From NCBI GenBank assembly GCA_028673005.1, contig CM054118.1:4304410-4368409 (forward strand): a DNA stretch of 64,000 nt, written 5' to 3'. The notes beneath the pieces were generated by a model, which was given only the letters and a program-made list of their open reading frames with translations, searched no databases and was not told the origin of the DNA. This DNA is from Tanypteryx hageni. Taxonomy: Eukaryota > Arthropoda > Insecta > Odonata > Petaluridae. How positions within the stretch are numbered: position 1 is the first letter of the stretch; each line of letters opens with the position of its first letter. Of the stretch, positions 11,751 to 23,892 are shown one piece after another. The position numbers were made by a program, and so were the translations under genes.

Positions 11751-12665
11751 AGAGGTACAGAGAGAGAGAGAGGGAGGGAAGAAAGAGGGAGAGAGGGTTG
11801 GGTGGGAGGGAGTGACAGACGGGGAGGTTGAGACAAAAGAAGTAAAGAGTCCTTTTTCTTCTGGAGTATATGCATCGAATTCGGTCTCTGCGGCTGCAGC
11901 GACGCATTCGGGGCGGCCTGGAGAATGTAATCGGGAACCTCGGCGAACGAGAACAGACTGTGATATGAGATTTAAGAGGGACAATCTGATACAAGGGATG
12001 TGAGACAGTAGGTGGGGATACTCGTGGAAGCATCGAAGCGACGTTAAAACCAATTGATTTAGATTTGTGCGGGCGCGCATGCGTGCCGGTGCGTGTGAAA
12101 CCGAACGAGTCCACCCGCCCGAGCAGCGCAGATGGCCAAAATGTTTCGGTTATGGGAAGGGATTTGGTGCTTTTATTTTTTGTGTTTTTTTTCGGAGGAG
12201 AGGATGGAGAGTGGGGGGGAGAGGAATGGGGATGTAAAGGGAGGAGGTGGAGTGAGATGAAGAGAGAGAGAGGGTGGATGTGAGAGAGAAAAGGAGAGAG
12301 GAAGGAAGAAGGAATGGAAGAGAAAAGAAGGGATGCAAATATGAATAAGAGCGAATGAGAAAAGAACAGAGAGAGACAAGGAGAGAAATGTGAGGAGGGA
12401 GAAGAGGCGAGATGGAGGGAGGTACGAAGAGAGGAGGCGAGAGAGATAGGAGGGAGGTGAGAAAAGAGCTAGGAATAAAGGAAGAGAGAGAGAGAGGATG
12501 AAAAAGAGGAAGGAATGGACGGAGAAGAGAATGAGAGGAGAGATGAACGGAGAGAGCGGGAGAGAGAGAAAAGGAAGGAAAGAGAGAGGTAAGAAGGAAG
12601 GAAGGGAGATAGAGAGAGCGGTATTAGAAATGTAGATGTAAGTAGAAGTCGATAGGTTAAACGGC

Positions 12666-12726
<61 letters not shown>
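11751..12726 (+). repeat. Purine-rich region ending in a (GA)n microsatellite
   Basis: The strand bias flips relative to 11520-11650. GA-rich blocks run at 11757-11830 and 12190-12620, followed by a clean (GA) run at 12668-12726. The interval 11835-12160 between the blocks is of normal composition. The Ser/Leu-rich minus-strand ORFs here are artefacts of the tract. Confidence 0.85.
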
Positions 12727-12729
<3 letters not shown>

Positions 12730-13979
12730 GAGGAGGTAGGGAACGAGGGAGCGGGACAATGAGAAAAAGAGGTGACGGTAATGTGTGGCAGAGAGATGTT
12801 GCACGGAAGGGATCGAAAGGAATAAAATAAAGCGGTGTGAGGGAGGGCGGGGGTCGGAGGGTTGGGAGGTGGTTCGATCACATCCTCGTCCCAATCGCCT
12901 TTCGCCCCCGACCGGCGATAGACGGACAAAAGGCGCTTAAAAAGCTTTGAGCATAAAGCACGGACGCCGAGGACGAAATAGGTGCCCCCTGGCGGTGTTA
13001 ACCCTCACCACGGTGCAAGCGGTCGGAGTTAATAAATGGGCCCGGCCGCTGAGTTTTCCTCCCAGATATATATCTACGGATGGTTGCGAGAGGCATAGGG
13101 AGGGAGATAGGTAGGGGGAGATCCCTTATAGCAGAGAGTACGCGGGATGAGAGAGAGAGAGAGAAAAAAAAGCACCGCTTGTTTCCGGGGTAACCAGAGG
13201 GTGGGTGGTGTTATTTTTTTGGAAGGAATACCGAGAGAATCATCTTATTCGAAACAAAAACCGACTTTTACGTCAGCCGCTTCCATCCACAACATCGCTT
13301 CTCCTCCCATATCTCTTATCCTCCCTTTATTTCTCATCTCGACCTCCGTTTTCTCTCTCTCCCATCCCCTATCATTTTCTCTGCCTATTCTCTTATTACT
13401 TCCTCACGTACGAAGAATACAGAAAGTATTGTGATCGTAAAATATCTACTCTGAGATTTTAGAGAATGTGCACATTACAGATGCCCCCGAGTCTGAAAAT
13501 TCCGTTTTTCTGTAGTTCGCCTTCCTAGCGCCGCTCTAGGAGCTAAACCGTTCCACAAAATCTGACGAATTTCTGTATTTACGTGTGATATTATCCGGAA
13601 CAGTGGCCTTGTTGAAATGATTCATACCGCGCAACAATGGCGGATGGTTTATTCTGGTCAATTTTTGCATTATGTCGATTTTCTCAAAAGATTTCGTTCA
13701 GATTTTGATTAAAACTCGTCCGGCTATAGAGCTTGATGACATAAACCATAATGCCTAAGCCATGAGCTCAAAAATAACAATATAACGTCCGGTGACATTA
13801 TAATACGCCGAGTTTTACTCCCAGTAACTGTCCAACTCTCCCCACACCGGTTGTAGTTGCGAGGATATATTTTTATTCACATAATAAACGTTACGGTAAC
13901 TAGTAAAGCAACTGCAGGTATTATAATAACTTTGTGCAATTAATGTAACATCTTTTTTCCAATTTTTACTTGCTTTGTT
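12727..13979. other. No gene recognised; GC-rich unique patch
   Basis: 12880-13060 is GC-rich and non-repetitive (for example GGCGGTGTTAACCCTC). It could be a regulatory or conserved non-coding patch, but nothing in the sequence proves that. 13320-13400 is CT-rich, followed by AT-rich unique DNA. Confidence 0.4.
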
Positions 13980-14365
13980 TATTTTCATTACCCTCCTTTT
14001 TATCCATTCCTCTCCCTTCACTCCATTTCTCCCTCCCTCCCTCTCTCTCTCTCTGCGCCTTCTCACTTTCGATTCCCTACTCAATTTCTCCCCATTCCTC
14101 TACTCTTCTCGCCCCATTTCTCCTCGTTTCCATTTTCTATCTCTCATTCTCCACTTCTGCCTTTTCTCGACACATTTTCCCCTATTATTATCTCTTTTCT
14201 TCCTTAGCCTCCCTCTTTCTCTCTTCTCTTTATCTACTTAAACTCCGTCTTTCAGTTTTCTTTTTCACTCTCTCGCTCTTTCCTCTCCTTCCTTATCTCC
14301 TCTCTCTCCATTCCACTATATCTTTTCTCCCTCTTCTCACCCTCTCCCTCTCTGAGCAGCCCCAT
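13980..14365 (+). repeat. Polypyrimidine tract
   Basis: About 380 bp of CT-rich low-complexity sequence with CTCTCTCT cores. Long Ser/Leu/Phe ORFs in it are artefacts. A G-rich, purine-biased stretch follows at 14455-14600. Confidence 0.85.
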
Positions 14366-16138
14366 CATCTTATAGCGAGAAATCTGGCAACGCAGAGAGG
14401 ACGGACGAATTATTGTGGCGTCCTGTGGTGGCGTTATGTGCGGCGGGATATATCCTCCGGACGAGAGGGAGGGGGTGGTTGGTGGTAGTGGCCATGGAGG
14501 AGGGACTAGGGCTGGAGGGAGGTGTTCGGAAAATGGGAGTCAGGCGAGCGAGCACAAGGGGACCGAGGGGGAGAAGAGGGAGGTTAGGGGATGGATAGGT
14601 GTTGCTTACGAGCGGAATGAGGCGAGATTCGGGCGAGCGTGCGTTGAGTGAGGTCGAGGAGGAGGATGTTTGTCGGACTTGTCTCCTGAGTTCGCCATCG
14701 GAACTGCAAAACTTCGAAGCTTCGTCTATTCTGTTACTCCTCATCTGTTTATAAATAGCGTTTGCATCGAATGACCTAAGAGCAGTCGTTCCCTTTCAAA
14801 GATAAACAGAATTTCGTGGCTCCTCACCTTAAAACAATGATGTTTATATGTATAAATACGTATATCACATTCATTTGTTGTCACCAAAGTATCATTAATT
14901 TATTAAAGATTATTACCCTCAAGAGGGACTGGTGAAGGGCATTTATATTGCCATGATCGCTTTTTAATGTTTCCTCACTGAGATACGATATCGGCATCCA
15001 GCCGATCTAAAGTACAAGTGCAGCTTTATATGCATTGCCATCCAGAGAACATAGGAAACAGACTATTAATTTACACCAAGAATACGAGTAGGATGAATTT
15101 AAAACCCCGTATATTATAATTATCAGAATGAGAATAATTTCAGGGCTGAATAACCCCACGATGCGGGTAATCCCACGCAGCCCGTTGCGGTGTATTCTCC
15201 CAATTTTTATTGCTTTTTACTTTTAAAAAAAGCACTGCTGTGGGCTTTAAGATTATCAGAAGTGCTAATATATCGGCCCTCGCCTATCGTCAACTTCATC
15301 AATACGTCGATCCTCAGTACCTAGCTCTTGAATCTCGTGCGTAAAAAACGCATGGAAGGTAAACGACTCCGCGCGCACTGACAGGGGAAAGAGAGGATGG
15401 AAGGAAAATCAGCCGCACGTGTTTTCGGTACGCGTCGGTGACGCGTGAGAGCCGCCACTCAGAAGGACAAATCGCATCTTCGCGCGGCGCGTCTCGGGCG
15501 TGATTTCGGAAAATCGAAAATTCTGCGGAGTGGCGGTGCTAAAGGAATCACACGGGGAATTTCGCGCCTCCTAATGGAGCGAGTTTCGGAGGTAGGTGTG
15601 AAAACTCTTCGGTTTCCAAGGGGAAACCGCGGCCAGGTGATTACGGCGTCATTCGGGGTGATTTCGGTCCATAATTCAGGGGATTCCGTGCAGACCACGC
15701 CACTCAACGGCGTTCAGACATGTTCCGTGGGACGAGTTTCATCAAGGCACTCGCGATTCGAGTTAAGTTTTAACCGCGCCTCGGCGTCTAAGTAATTGCG
15801 GTTTCTGGTAACCGTGGGGGAAAATGGGTCAGATGTAATACTAACGGATGGATTTAGTAGACTTCAAAGGCTGGCTTATATCGATGTTACATGGATGAAG
15901 AGTTATTTTGTACTTTCGCCACTTGATTCACATAGCCGCAAACGCAACCCTTGTTATTCATACCATCTTAGTTTCACCAGTTCATTCAAGGCCTTATTAA
16001 ATTCTCCAAACTTTCTCACGTCCGTTTGCTTATAGTCCATAATATCACTGATTACATCCCGATAAAAAAGCGGATTTTTCCGTCACTCTCACATATATGC
16101 ACCACTGACGGCATAACATCCAGGGGAAATAATTTTAA
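14366..16138. other. No gene recognised
   Basis: G-rich purine-biased sequence to 14660, then AT-rich. A GC-richer unique patch lies at 15350-15790. One possible first exon on the minus strand (14610-14744) was considered and rejected. No element ends were found. Confidence 0.45.
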
Positions 16139-16521
16139 TCTTAATATATAAATCTGAAATTCTGTTTGTTTGTTTGCTTGCCCGAAATACAAATTCACAC
16201 CTTTGAAGCTATCGTCACAAAACTTCGCAAAGATATATAATTTTACCCAGCGGGTAACATCGGCTATATGGCGATAAAAACATATGGACGGGGGTGCTAT
16301 ACTATAAGCGCCTTGCAGATTACGCTACGATAGATGTCAGAGCCATCAAACGGTAGCCGCGTTAACTACGTTTTTGTTATCGGACGGATGCCGCGTGAAC
16401 TACTCTTGGCTGTGGTTTAAAATGGTCCCGGAAAGTGACGGGTGCTGCAAACAGAAGCCGGGTGAACTACACTTGGCGTTGGCTTTAAACAATCCCGGGA
16501 AACGTCGGGTACTCCAGCTAG
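16139..16521 (+). mobile_element. Short non-autonomous Helitron-like element
   Basis: The 5' end TCTTAATATATAAATCTG, followed by TTCTGTTTGTTTGTTTGC, resembles Helitron starts. The 3' end has a small stem (CCCG...CGGG) followed by TACTCCAGCTAG, which fits the CTRR terminus. The element lies between an A (16138) and a T (16522), the usual Helitron insertion context. At 383 bp it has no Rep/helicase coding. The other Helitron-like copy at 29404-30493 shares the 3' stem and terminus pattern. Confidence 0.55.
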
Positions 16522-16526
16522 TATGC

Positions 16527-16680
16527 ACATAAATCTGAAATTGTTTGTTTGTTTGTCCGATTTAAAGATATCGTCACGAAACTTCGCATAGGTATATAAT
16601 TTTACCCTGCGAGTAACATAGGCTATATTTTTGGGAAGGGGGGGTTGCTGTATTACATTACAATTATTATTCATGCATAA
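16527..16680 (+). repeat. Partial second copy of the Helitron 5' region
   Basis: Starting just after the first element, CATAAATCTGAAATTGTTTG and the downstream block CGTCACGAAACTTCGCA / TATATAATTTTACCC repeat the order seen at 16147-16255. The copy stops without a recognisable 3' terminus. Confidence 0.6.
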
Positions 16681-17960
16681 CCGCTTTTTTATGGGAAATT
16701 AAACTAGTTAATAAATATTTGCGGGCGGAAAATTAGTTCACGAAGTTTGCCTTGTGAAAAAAGCGCTTCTTCTAGAAAGTCATTTTCGACTGTAGCTGGT
16801 CGTAAAACTCGATATTTCACAGAGCAAAGGCTGGACGCTGGACCGTCGCCACTCGCCACATTTGGTGACTATGCCACAGGCGCGCAACGAATTGGAGCTC
16901 TTCGTCAATTACATATTTTTCTCAACTTTCCGATTCGATTTAAAAGTAATTCCGAATTTAAAATAGTTTTAAGCTATCAGTCACAGCAATTCGAAAATTT
17001 TTCGAATTTGAAATGCCAGCGAAACTCCAAGTTTGAGTATTACCTCACTCATTCAAATAATAAACGACTTAAGCGAAAAAGAACTAGACCTGGATGAAAT
17101 ACATTAGCACAAATGATTCTAGCGAAAAGAAAAAGCTTTATGAATTTAAGAAATGAAATTCCGAATATAGATAGGTATTGCCGAGCGAAAGAAATAACCC
17201 TGATATAAAAAATATCTCCAAATATGTCCACATGTTTCAAGACAAATCGCACGAAAACGGAGGATGCACACAAATCACCCGTTTCTTTTTCGATTTCCCC
17301 TCCTGTTCATCACGCCTCACGAATCCTTACTGAGATACCTAAGAAACATTTTTTTGAGGATATCTTATTACTCTCCTTTTGTGTTTTGTATTCAGAGGGA
17401 AGAGAAAAACAAAGAAAACAATAACAGAACGTGGAATAACGAAATCTTCCCGTCTTGCTTCTCGTCGCGCGCGTGATGTTACGAAGCCCGGAAGCTATCG
17501 GAAAAGAGGCGAGGCGGACGGACTGAGCGTGGGACAGACAGAAAGAGTGTTACGTAGAGAGAAGGATGGATGGTTCGCATGTGTGCTTGAGAAAGGAAGA
17601 GAGAGAGAGAGAGAGATGAGGAGAAAAACTTTGAAAGACAAATTATTTCGACTCGACTTATTTTCCAAATAATTTTCCCACCAGAAAGTATCATTCTCGA
17701 GAGCCAAATCGCGTTGTACACACCGCGGGCACTCAGAGAAAGAGACACGAACACACGCACGCCGAAAATCGCCTACACGCACAACTCCCAAAACTCTTGA
17801 TTGCCTCGCTCCCTCTGCATCCCGACAGAGAAGGAGGACACCTGTGAAACCGCAGACACGATAGCCTAGATTTACAAACTCGCTTAGCACTAGGAGATGA
17901 GAATTAAAGCGGATGATTTTTCCTTGGTCTTAAAGACGCCGCGCGAAACATCTGATTCAT
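16681..17960. other. No gene recognised
   Basis: AT-rich and mixed unique sequence, with a purine run at 17585-17625. ORFs up to about 130 codons lack motifs. Confidence 0.5.
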
Positions 17961-19382
17961 GGGTCTAGGACAATTCACCGCCAGCAATTCATCGCCAAGG
18001 AAAACTCACCGCCATGGAAAATTCATCGCCAGGAAAAATTCATCGCCATGGAAAATTTATCGCCTTGTATGAATTATGTTGTTAGCAAAGCCTGTATTAA
18101 AAATGCGTGTGCGGACTCGACGCCGACAGAAGAATATAAGGGCAAATAATACAATTATAGCGGTTTTAAAAAATACATTGTTTCATTTTTTGCCCGGAGA
18201 CAAAATGGAAGTAATCCACATTTACAAGTAATATGCCAATTGTTAATAACAAACGAATGAGAATTTTTTAAATAATGATATGCAGAAAAAGTCAACAAAG
18301 AGTAAGGGAGGGGGGAATGGGAGGAGGATGTAATGAAGAAACGGAGAAGCGTGCGGAGGGAGGAGGAGGAGGGGGGGGGGGGACGGGTAAGAAATTATAA
18401 TGAAACATAGGTAATATTGATACCATTCAACTAGGAATCAAATATAGGCAATATTGATATCTATCAACTAGGAATTTAACAACAATTAAGAGTATGAAGA
18501 GAAACAAGATGAAGCAAACAGACATTATGATGCCTACTTTCCATTTAATCATTTATTTAATACTTATATTGGCTTTAATAGCTTTAAAATCATCGCGGAT
18601 ATGTAGCTCTTTGTGTTCCAAAATTTAATAATTTAGCGTTATAAAATTCTACAAATACATTCGAACGGAATATTAAATTGATCACGCGTATTTTTGCGGC
18701 GAAAATAACGCGTGTAATTATTAGGATATATCGAATCTGAGTCCAGCAATAGTTGTTGCTATGGAAACACTCGTAATGAGTGATAAAAACTGCAAAATCG
18801 CCAGTATTTACGCGAAATTCTAAGAAATACAATCGATAAGCAAAATTCTACGATAAAAATTACAATTTTAATTTTTTCCTCAGAGAATAGTACAAAACTC
18901 GCTCGGATATTACAATTTTAAGATATTTTAATGTGCAAGAGAATATTACCCTGCACGATGGATTTCAGATTTCCCATGTAAATGAAATGGGAAGAATAGT
19001 TCCTGGAATCGAATCCGGGACTTCAATCTTCACATCAAAAACTATCCTCGGGAGCTCGGTCCATGTAGCAAGAGATTTCCACCAAGTTTCATGAAAATCG
19101 GTCTATTGTTGGCATATTACTTGTAAATGTGGATTACTTTCATTTCGTCCCCGGTCAAAAAATGAAACATCGTATTTATTTAAACCGCTATAGTAGGAGT
19201 ATTTACCCTTATATTCATCTGTAGGAGTAGAATTCGCACACGCATTTTTAATACAGCCTTTGTTAACAACATGATCCATACAAGGCGATAAATTTCCCAT
19301 GGCGATGAATTTTCCGTGGCGGTGAATTGCTGGCGATGAATTGCTGGCGATGAATTGCTGGCGGTGAACTTTCTGGATACCC
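17961..19382. mobile_element. DNA transposon with ~280-bp terminal inverted repeats and an 8-bp target duplication
   Basis: Left arm (17961 to about 18245) and right arm (about 19107-19382) are inverted copies of each other. Both begin with GGGT and then an array of five to six degenerate 16-17 bp units (AATTCATCGCCA-GGAA type; GGCGATGAATTGCT on the right). Both continue with matching single-copy sequence (GCCTGTATTAAAAATGCGTG on the left and its inverse on the right). The flanking 8-mers are TGATTCAT (17953-17960) and TGATTTAT (19383-19390), matching at 7 of 8. Between the arms lie a G-rich purine stretch with a run of about 14 G (18369-18382) and an inverted copy of repeat B (18528-19106). 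No transposase is encoded. The 8-bp duplication suggests a hAT- or P-type mechanism, but the ends are not canonical for either. Confidence 0.7.
18528..19106 (-). repeat. Repeat B, diverged inverted copy inside the TIR element
   Basis: On the minus strand this reads like 19750-20345 with many substitutions. Shared blocks include ACCGATTTTCATG, CATGGACCGAGCTC, TCTTGCACATTAAAATATCT, CGTAGAATTTTGCT and AAATGATTAAATGGAAAGTA. It is contiguous with the right arm of the TIR element. Confidence 0.8.
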
Positions 19383-19675
19383 TGATTTATTGATGAGATC
19401 GTCGTGCAGAGAAGAGTTCCTACTTCACCAAGAGCTCCTCTTGGCCTCAATAAAGGGGAGATACTCTAAAATAGGTAATGAGGAACTGGAAGAACTTTTT
19501 CCATACTTGAAAGGTCTCTGGGTTTCTCTAGTTATTAAATCGGCAATAACTTGTTGGGGAGAAACGTACTGTTTCTTTAATCCTTGTGAAACGACGTTAT
19601 GTATTCGTTATCAAGGAGAGTCCGTCATTTTAACAGTGAAAATACTCCAAAGCTCTGCGTATTTTTGGCCTGCTT

Positions 19676-20361
19676 TCCAGAATGTAAATCGGCTTTTAAT
19701 TTCGTGGTTGTGTCTGTCTGTCCGTCCCCCATATTAACTATTGAACCAATTCACCGATTTTCATGATACTTGGTGAAAATCTCTTGCTACATGGACCGAG
19801 CTCCCGAGGATAGTATATGTATATGTTGAAAGTCCCGGGTTCGATTCCAGGAATTATCCTTCCTATTTGATTTAAATAGGAAATCTGTGAAATCCGTCGT
19901 GCAGGGTAATTTTCTCTTGCACATTAAAATATCTTAGATTTGTAATATCGGTGCGGGATTTCTACTATTCTCCGAGGAAAGGAATGGACATTCTGATTTT
20001 TATCGTAGAATTTTGCTCACCAATCGTATTTATTCCAATTTCGCGTAAATACTGGCGTTTATGCACTTTTCTCACTCATTACGAGAGTGTTGCCATGGCA
20101 ACGACTATTGTTGGACTCGGATTCGTCATAGTCTAGTAGATGCATACAGGCGTTATTTTTGACACTCAAACACGCGCGATCAGTTTAGTTTTCCGTTCGA
20201 ATGTATTTGTAATATTTTATAACGCTAAATTATGAAATTTGGGAACACAAAGAGCAACTAAACCCCGGTGATTTTAAAGCTGTTAAAGACAATATTAGTA
20301 TTAAATAAATGATTAAATGGAAAGTAGTCATCGTAAGTTCCGTTTGGATCATCTTCGTTTG
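19676..20361 (+). repeat. Repeat B, copy 1 (686 bp)
   Basis: It is nearly identical to 26189-26874, in the same orientation and without indels. I noticed only two mismatches, both near 19702-19711. It begins TCCAGAATGTAAATCGG and ends CATCTTCGTTTG. It contains a tRNA B-box-like string (GGGTTCGATTCC at 19838-19849) without a convincing A box. No inverted ends or flanking duplication were found. A 61-codon ORF at 19951-20136 is conserved only because the copies are identical, and it is not conserved in the diverged copy at 18528-19106. Confidence 0.9.
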
Positions 20362-22095
20362 AACATATGGCACACTTTTTGAATTTGTTAACTTGAAATG
20401 GCGAATTATTTGAATATAACCTTACCTCAACTCGGGTGTTTTTTTAGATCTAATGAGATATAAATCGTTTCAATTGAATGTTAAATCATGTCTACTTACT
20501 CTCTGTACAAAATTTTACTGTTTCGCCAAATTACCCTTCAACACCAAGACCATGAATATTGGCAAAATCCTCAAAGTTAAGCATGAACTTCCATGCAAAA
20601 TTAGTATTTTCATGGAATTTGGAGAATCGCATGTATAAAACACCGATTTTGATCCGGAAATGAAAATTCAATAAAGAACATGTTCATGAATGTTCTTTAT
20701 GTCGCCTGTTTCACTGTCTTTTGGGAACGAGCTAATTAAGTTTCCATGAACATTATCACGGAATAATTATTGTAGAATGACTATTACACGGTAATTACAT
20801 GAAAATAAATTTCTTCACAAGATTGCGAACGATGCAAGGTTTTTAACTATATATTATTAAGTAATTATTAAAATAGAATTTCTGAGGAAAGCACGAAAAC
20901 AATGTTCACTTAAGTTATTATTTCTTCATTGCTACACGAAATTACGACCGAGTCGAATAACAGCGAGTGAGTATTTCAGGGCGAAATATCTAAATATCTG
21001 TCGATGCTGAAATCTTGCGACGTCTTATTATACTGCGAAAATATATCGTTGCATCAGATCCCATTTAGAAAGGCTCTTTCCTCTTTTAGACTCTCCTCTA
21101 CTCTACTCGCATATTATCCCTCTCCGTGCTCTGCCTAAGTACTTATTACGTGCCGATTCTGTTAATGAAAAACCCTGCTTTCATTTCCAAATAACTCTTG
21201 CGAGGGAAGATGCACCGGCATAGAATAGCACGTAGGCGCGATAGAACGCCGGGAAATTAATAGCGACTCTTCGTAGCGAAGTCTCTTTGTCTGTTTACTA
21301 TGGGCGACGGAGCGCATTCCGTCGCCGGCTGACGCTAGCGTTAAAAAAAATCGCGAGGCTAGCGCCATCGTCGGCAGAAGAAGAATTTAAAAAAAGATCT
21401 TTTTCCGTCCGCGTGAATCGGAATTCGTACGAACCGACTGACGCGCCGAATCTCGAAAAACTAACGGAATTTCTCTCGAAAAGTAGATCTCGGATAAAAA
21501 AATGAAAGAGCCCATTGGAATTAGACTCTCGCGAAATAGAACGAGCATTCCATTCGCGATAGTTTCCGCTTAATCAACGCGTCGATTCATTTCGAGCGCA
21601 TCGCGGAAATCGTTCTGCGCAAGGGAGGCTACTTCTGCGAAATGCATTTCTCGGCGTTCCTTCTCTCTAGCTGCTATCCCCGCCTCCTCCTATGGAATAT
21701 TCAGCGATCATGGCTAAAGTCTAGGTTTTTTTATCTCTAAAAAAATAGAATTACAGGGTTAGCCAATAAAAAGGAGGCCCAATATTACAAGATGAAATAA
21801 TTACAGTTGTAGAACGATTATGATTCAATTTGTATGTATTATAGTATGTTTACCTATAATTCTCGAGTGAAAATTTGAAACTCATAGCTGAACCCATTGA
21901 ATGATACCATGTAAATAAAAACCGGGTGTTACAATTTGTTTTGGCATGGCGATTTTTCTTAATTACAAATTAACGCAATGTTATCATCCGATTCATAAAT
22001 ATGCTAAGAAACTATTTATTACCTGTAGAATTGGAGTAAGAAAAAAATGTGTGTGTGTGTGGTAGACAATCCCGCCACATACTTAAATTATGCGC
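20362..22095. other. No gene recognised
   Basis: AT-rich unique sequence, with a GC-richer patch at 21060-21680. A short (GT) run lies near 22050. No element ends are supported. Confidence 0.5.
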
Positions 22096-22500
22096 ATATT
22101 TTCTCGATGATGTCTGTGGTTATGTCTGTAACCAGAATTTTGTGAGCGCTCTAACTCAAAAACTAATATCCCGATCCGCATAAAATTTCATTTTTAGCAT
22201 TTTTATTAGAAAATAAAGAACTTATTAGATTTTAGCTAAAATCGATCGACCGGAAATGGATGTTTATTATTGTCATTTTTCCGTTTGTGTCAAATATCTC
22301 CTGTAATTCTTCATTAACGTAATCGTATTTAATAACCTAAGTTATAGATAATACAAAATTTGTATTTAATAATTTTTTCTAAAGTCAATTGTTAAGGAGA
22401 TATTTCAGTTCAATATTGACAGCGATTTCAGCGCCACCAACTCGTAAATTATCAACTACATAGGGAGAAAGTCATGTGTTGGCCACATCAGATTTTTGGA
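22096..22500 (+). repeat. Single arm of the 58-61 kb foldback family
   Basis: GATGATGTCTGTGG, GCGCTCTAACTCAAAAA, CGATCGACCGGAAATGGATG and the end GGAGAAAGTCATGTGTTGG / CCACATCAGATTTTT follow the same order as the right arms at 59990-60468 and 60474-60798. No inverted partner is present here, so this is a solo arm or a decayed copy. Confidence 0.75.
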
Positions 22501-23645
22501 GAATGCATTATCGTGGTGTTGCTTCGATTTTTTTACTCCGGTCATTCTGCTAAAGAATTTCGATATAAACTGATTTTACGATATGAAATGGATAGCGAAA
22601 ATAATCACGTCGGAAATTAATACAGATATAATGTGAGTTCTCGTTTCCAAATAAAATTTTATCTTCTTCTCCTGGAAATTCTATTCTGCTCATTCAATTT
22701 CCCTTTTCTACGAAAAATAAACCAAAAAAGAGTATCGCAAAAAATAATGATCGAATTTCGACACAACATCGTTCGGAGATGGAAAAAAGCAAATGAAGAT
22801 ATTCTACCTCTCCTCAGCACACTACGGATTTGGAAAATTTTCTTTATTCTCTTTCTCCAGTCTCACAGACTTTAATTTCCTCCCGCGACGCCGTTCGAGG
22901 TAATATTTTGCGATTAACAAGATCCGCGCGAAATCCTCCCCAGTGAGGCATTGCCATCTCTTCTCCCCGAGTACGCCATTTATATTTTTCGTTCGCAAAT
23001 ATAAAATACTGTAAAACTAAATCAACGGGTAGGAATAATTCACGCTAAAACTGTAGCAAAAATTAGGCGCATTTATGAGATTTGCGTGTGGAAATACGCC
23101 TTTTCGTTCCCAGCAAGGTGGAGAGAGGAATCGAATTTTCTGAACGAAAACTATTTTAAAGGTGTATCGTAATGCAAATTAAATTTCTACTCAATATCTG
23201 AATCTAAAATTTAATCCATTTGTATTTTAGGTTTAGGTAGTTGAAAATTTTAATTTAATTTCCGGTAATAAGGCATAAAAAAAGAGAGATACTTGAAAAA
23301 GAAGTCGGAAAAATGGCGACGAAGCACTTTTACAAAGGATATGCATTCGGAAATAGCCATATTCGCGAAATTTCTCTTTTATCTCAGGAAAATGGCTCTA
23401 TATTTGTTATCGTATGTCGATCGTCGGTCTCTGCAAATGAAATGGTTTTTATGGTAAAACCACTCCGAAAAATGGATGAAGAAATTTCTTGCGTTTGGAT
23501 CTCAGAATAACGAAGTTCATTTTCATATTTTTTCAATCTTTCTTTTGATTGTTTCTTTTCGATTTCTTTTGCAAAAGCAGACTTTTGAAATGTCCATTAC
23601 GGCGCTCCGTTATCAAACGAACGATACTTGTTCGATACAATACAG
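22501..23645. other. No gene recognised; one small ORF with good start context
   Basis: AT-rich. A 65-codon ORF at 23313-23510 (start context AAAATGG; MATKHFYKGYAFGNSHIREI...) is the only stretch with protein-like composition. I do not recognise it and it has no splice or repeat support. Confidence 0.4.
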
Positions 23646-23892
23646 TAGGGGTTCCTAATCTTTGCCATGTGGTGAGCACCGAGATCAGGTATATCAAGCA
23701 AGCAGCAAGCTACTACATCCCAGAACGCCATGGCGTCCGCAAAGGTTCGTTGCGGCGCCCAGCGAGGTTTGTTCTCCCTGAAACTTTGAGCTCTTTTGAT
23801 GTTAGGAAACGCGATTTAAGCATGGCAGAAGTGCACAATTAAGCTGCCAAAGAGCACAGCGGTGCTCGCGAGCACCAGGTTGGGAACCCTTG
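23646..23892. mobile_element. hAT MITE (247 bp)
   Basis: Ends TAGGGGTTCCTAATC and, inverted, CAAGGGTTCCCAACC match at 11 of 15 positions. The flanking 8-mers CAATACAG (23638-23645) and CCATACAG (23893-23900) match at 7 of 8. Short, non-coding, with the hAT-type end and 8-bp duplication. Confidence 0.7.

Noticed and set aside
12668..12726. CRISPR-like or telomeric array
   Set aside because: It is simple (GA)n with no spacers. No CRISPR array or telomeric repeat was seen anywhere in the window.
14610..14744. Possible first exon on the minus strand (MRSNRIDEASKFC..., donor CTC|GTAAGC)
   Set aside because: The donor is good, but the sequence is Ser-rich low complexity next to repeat tracts, with no promoter or partner exon.
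21755..21930. mariner-like end (ACAGGGTTAGCCAATAAAAA)
   Set aside because: No inverted partner was found within 2 kb.
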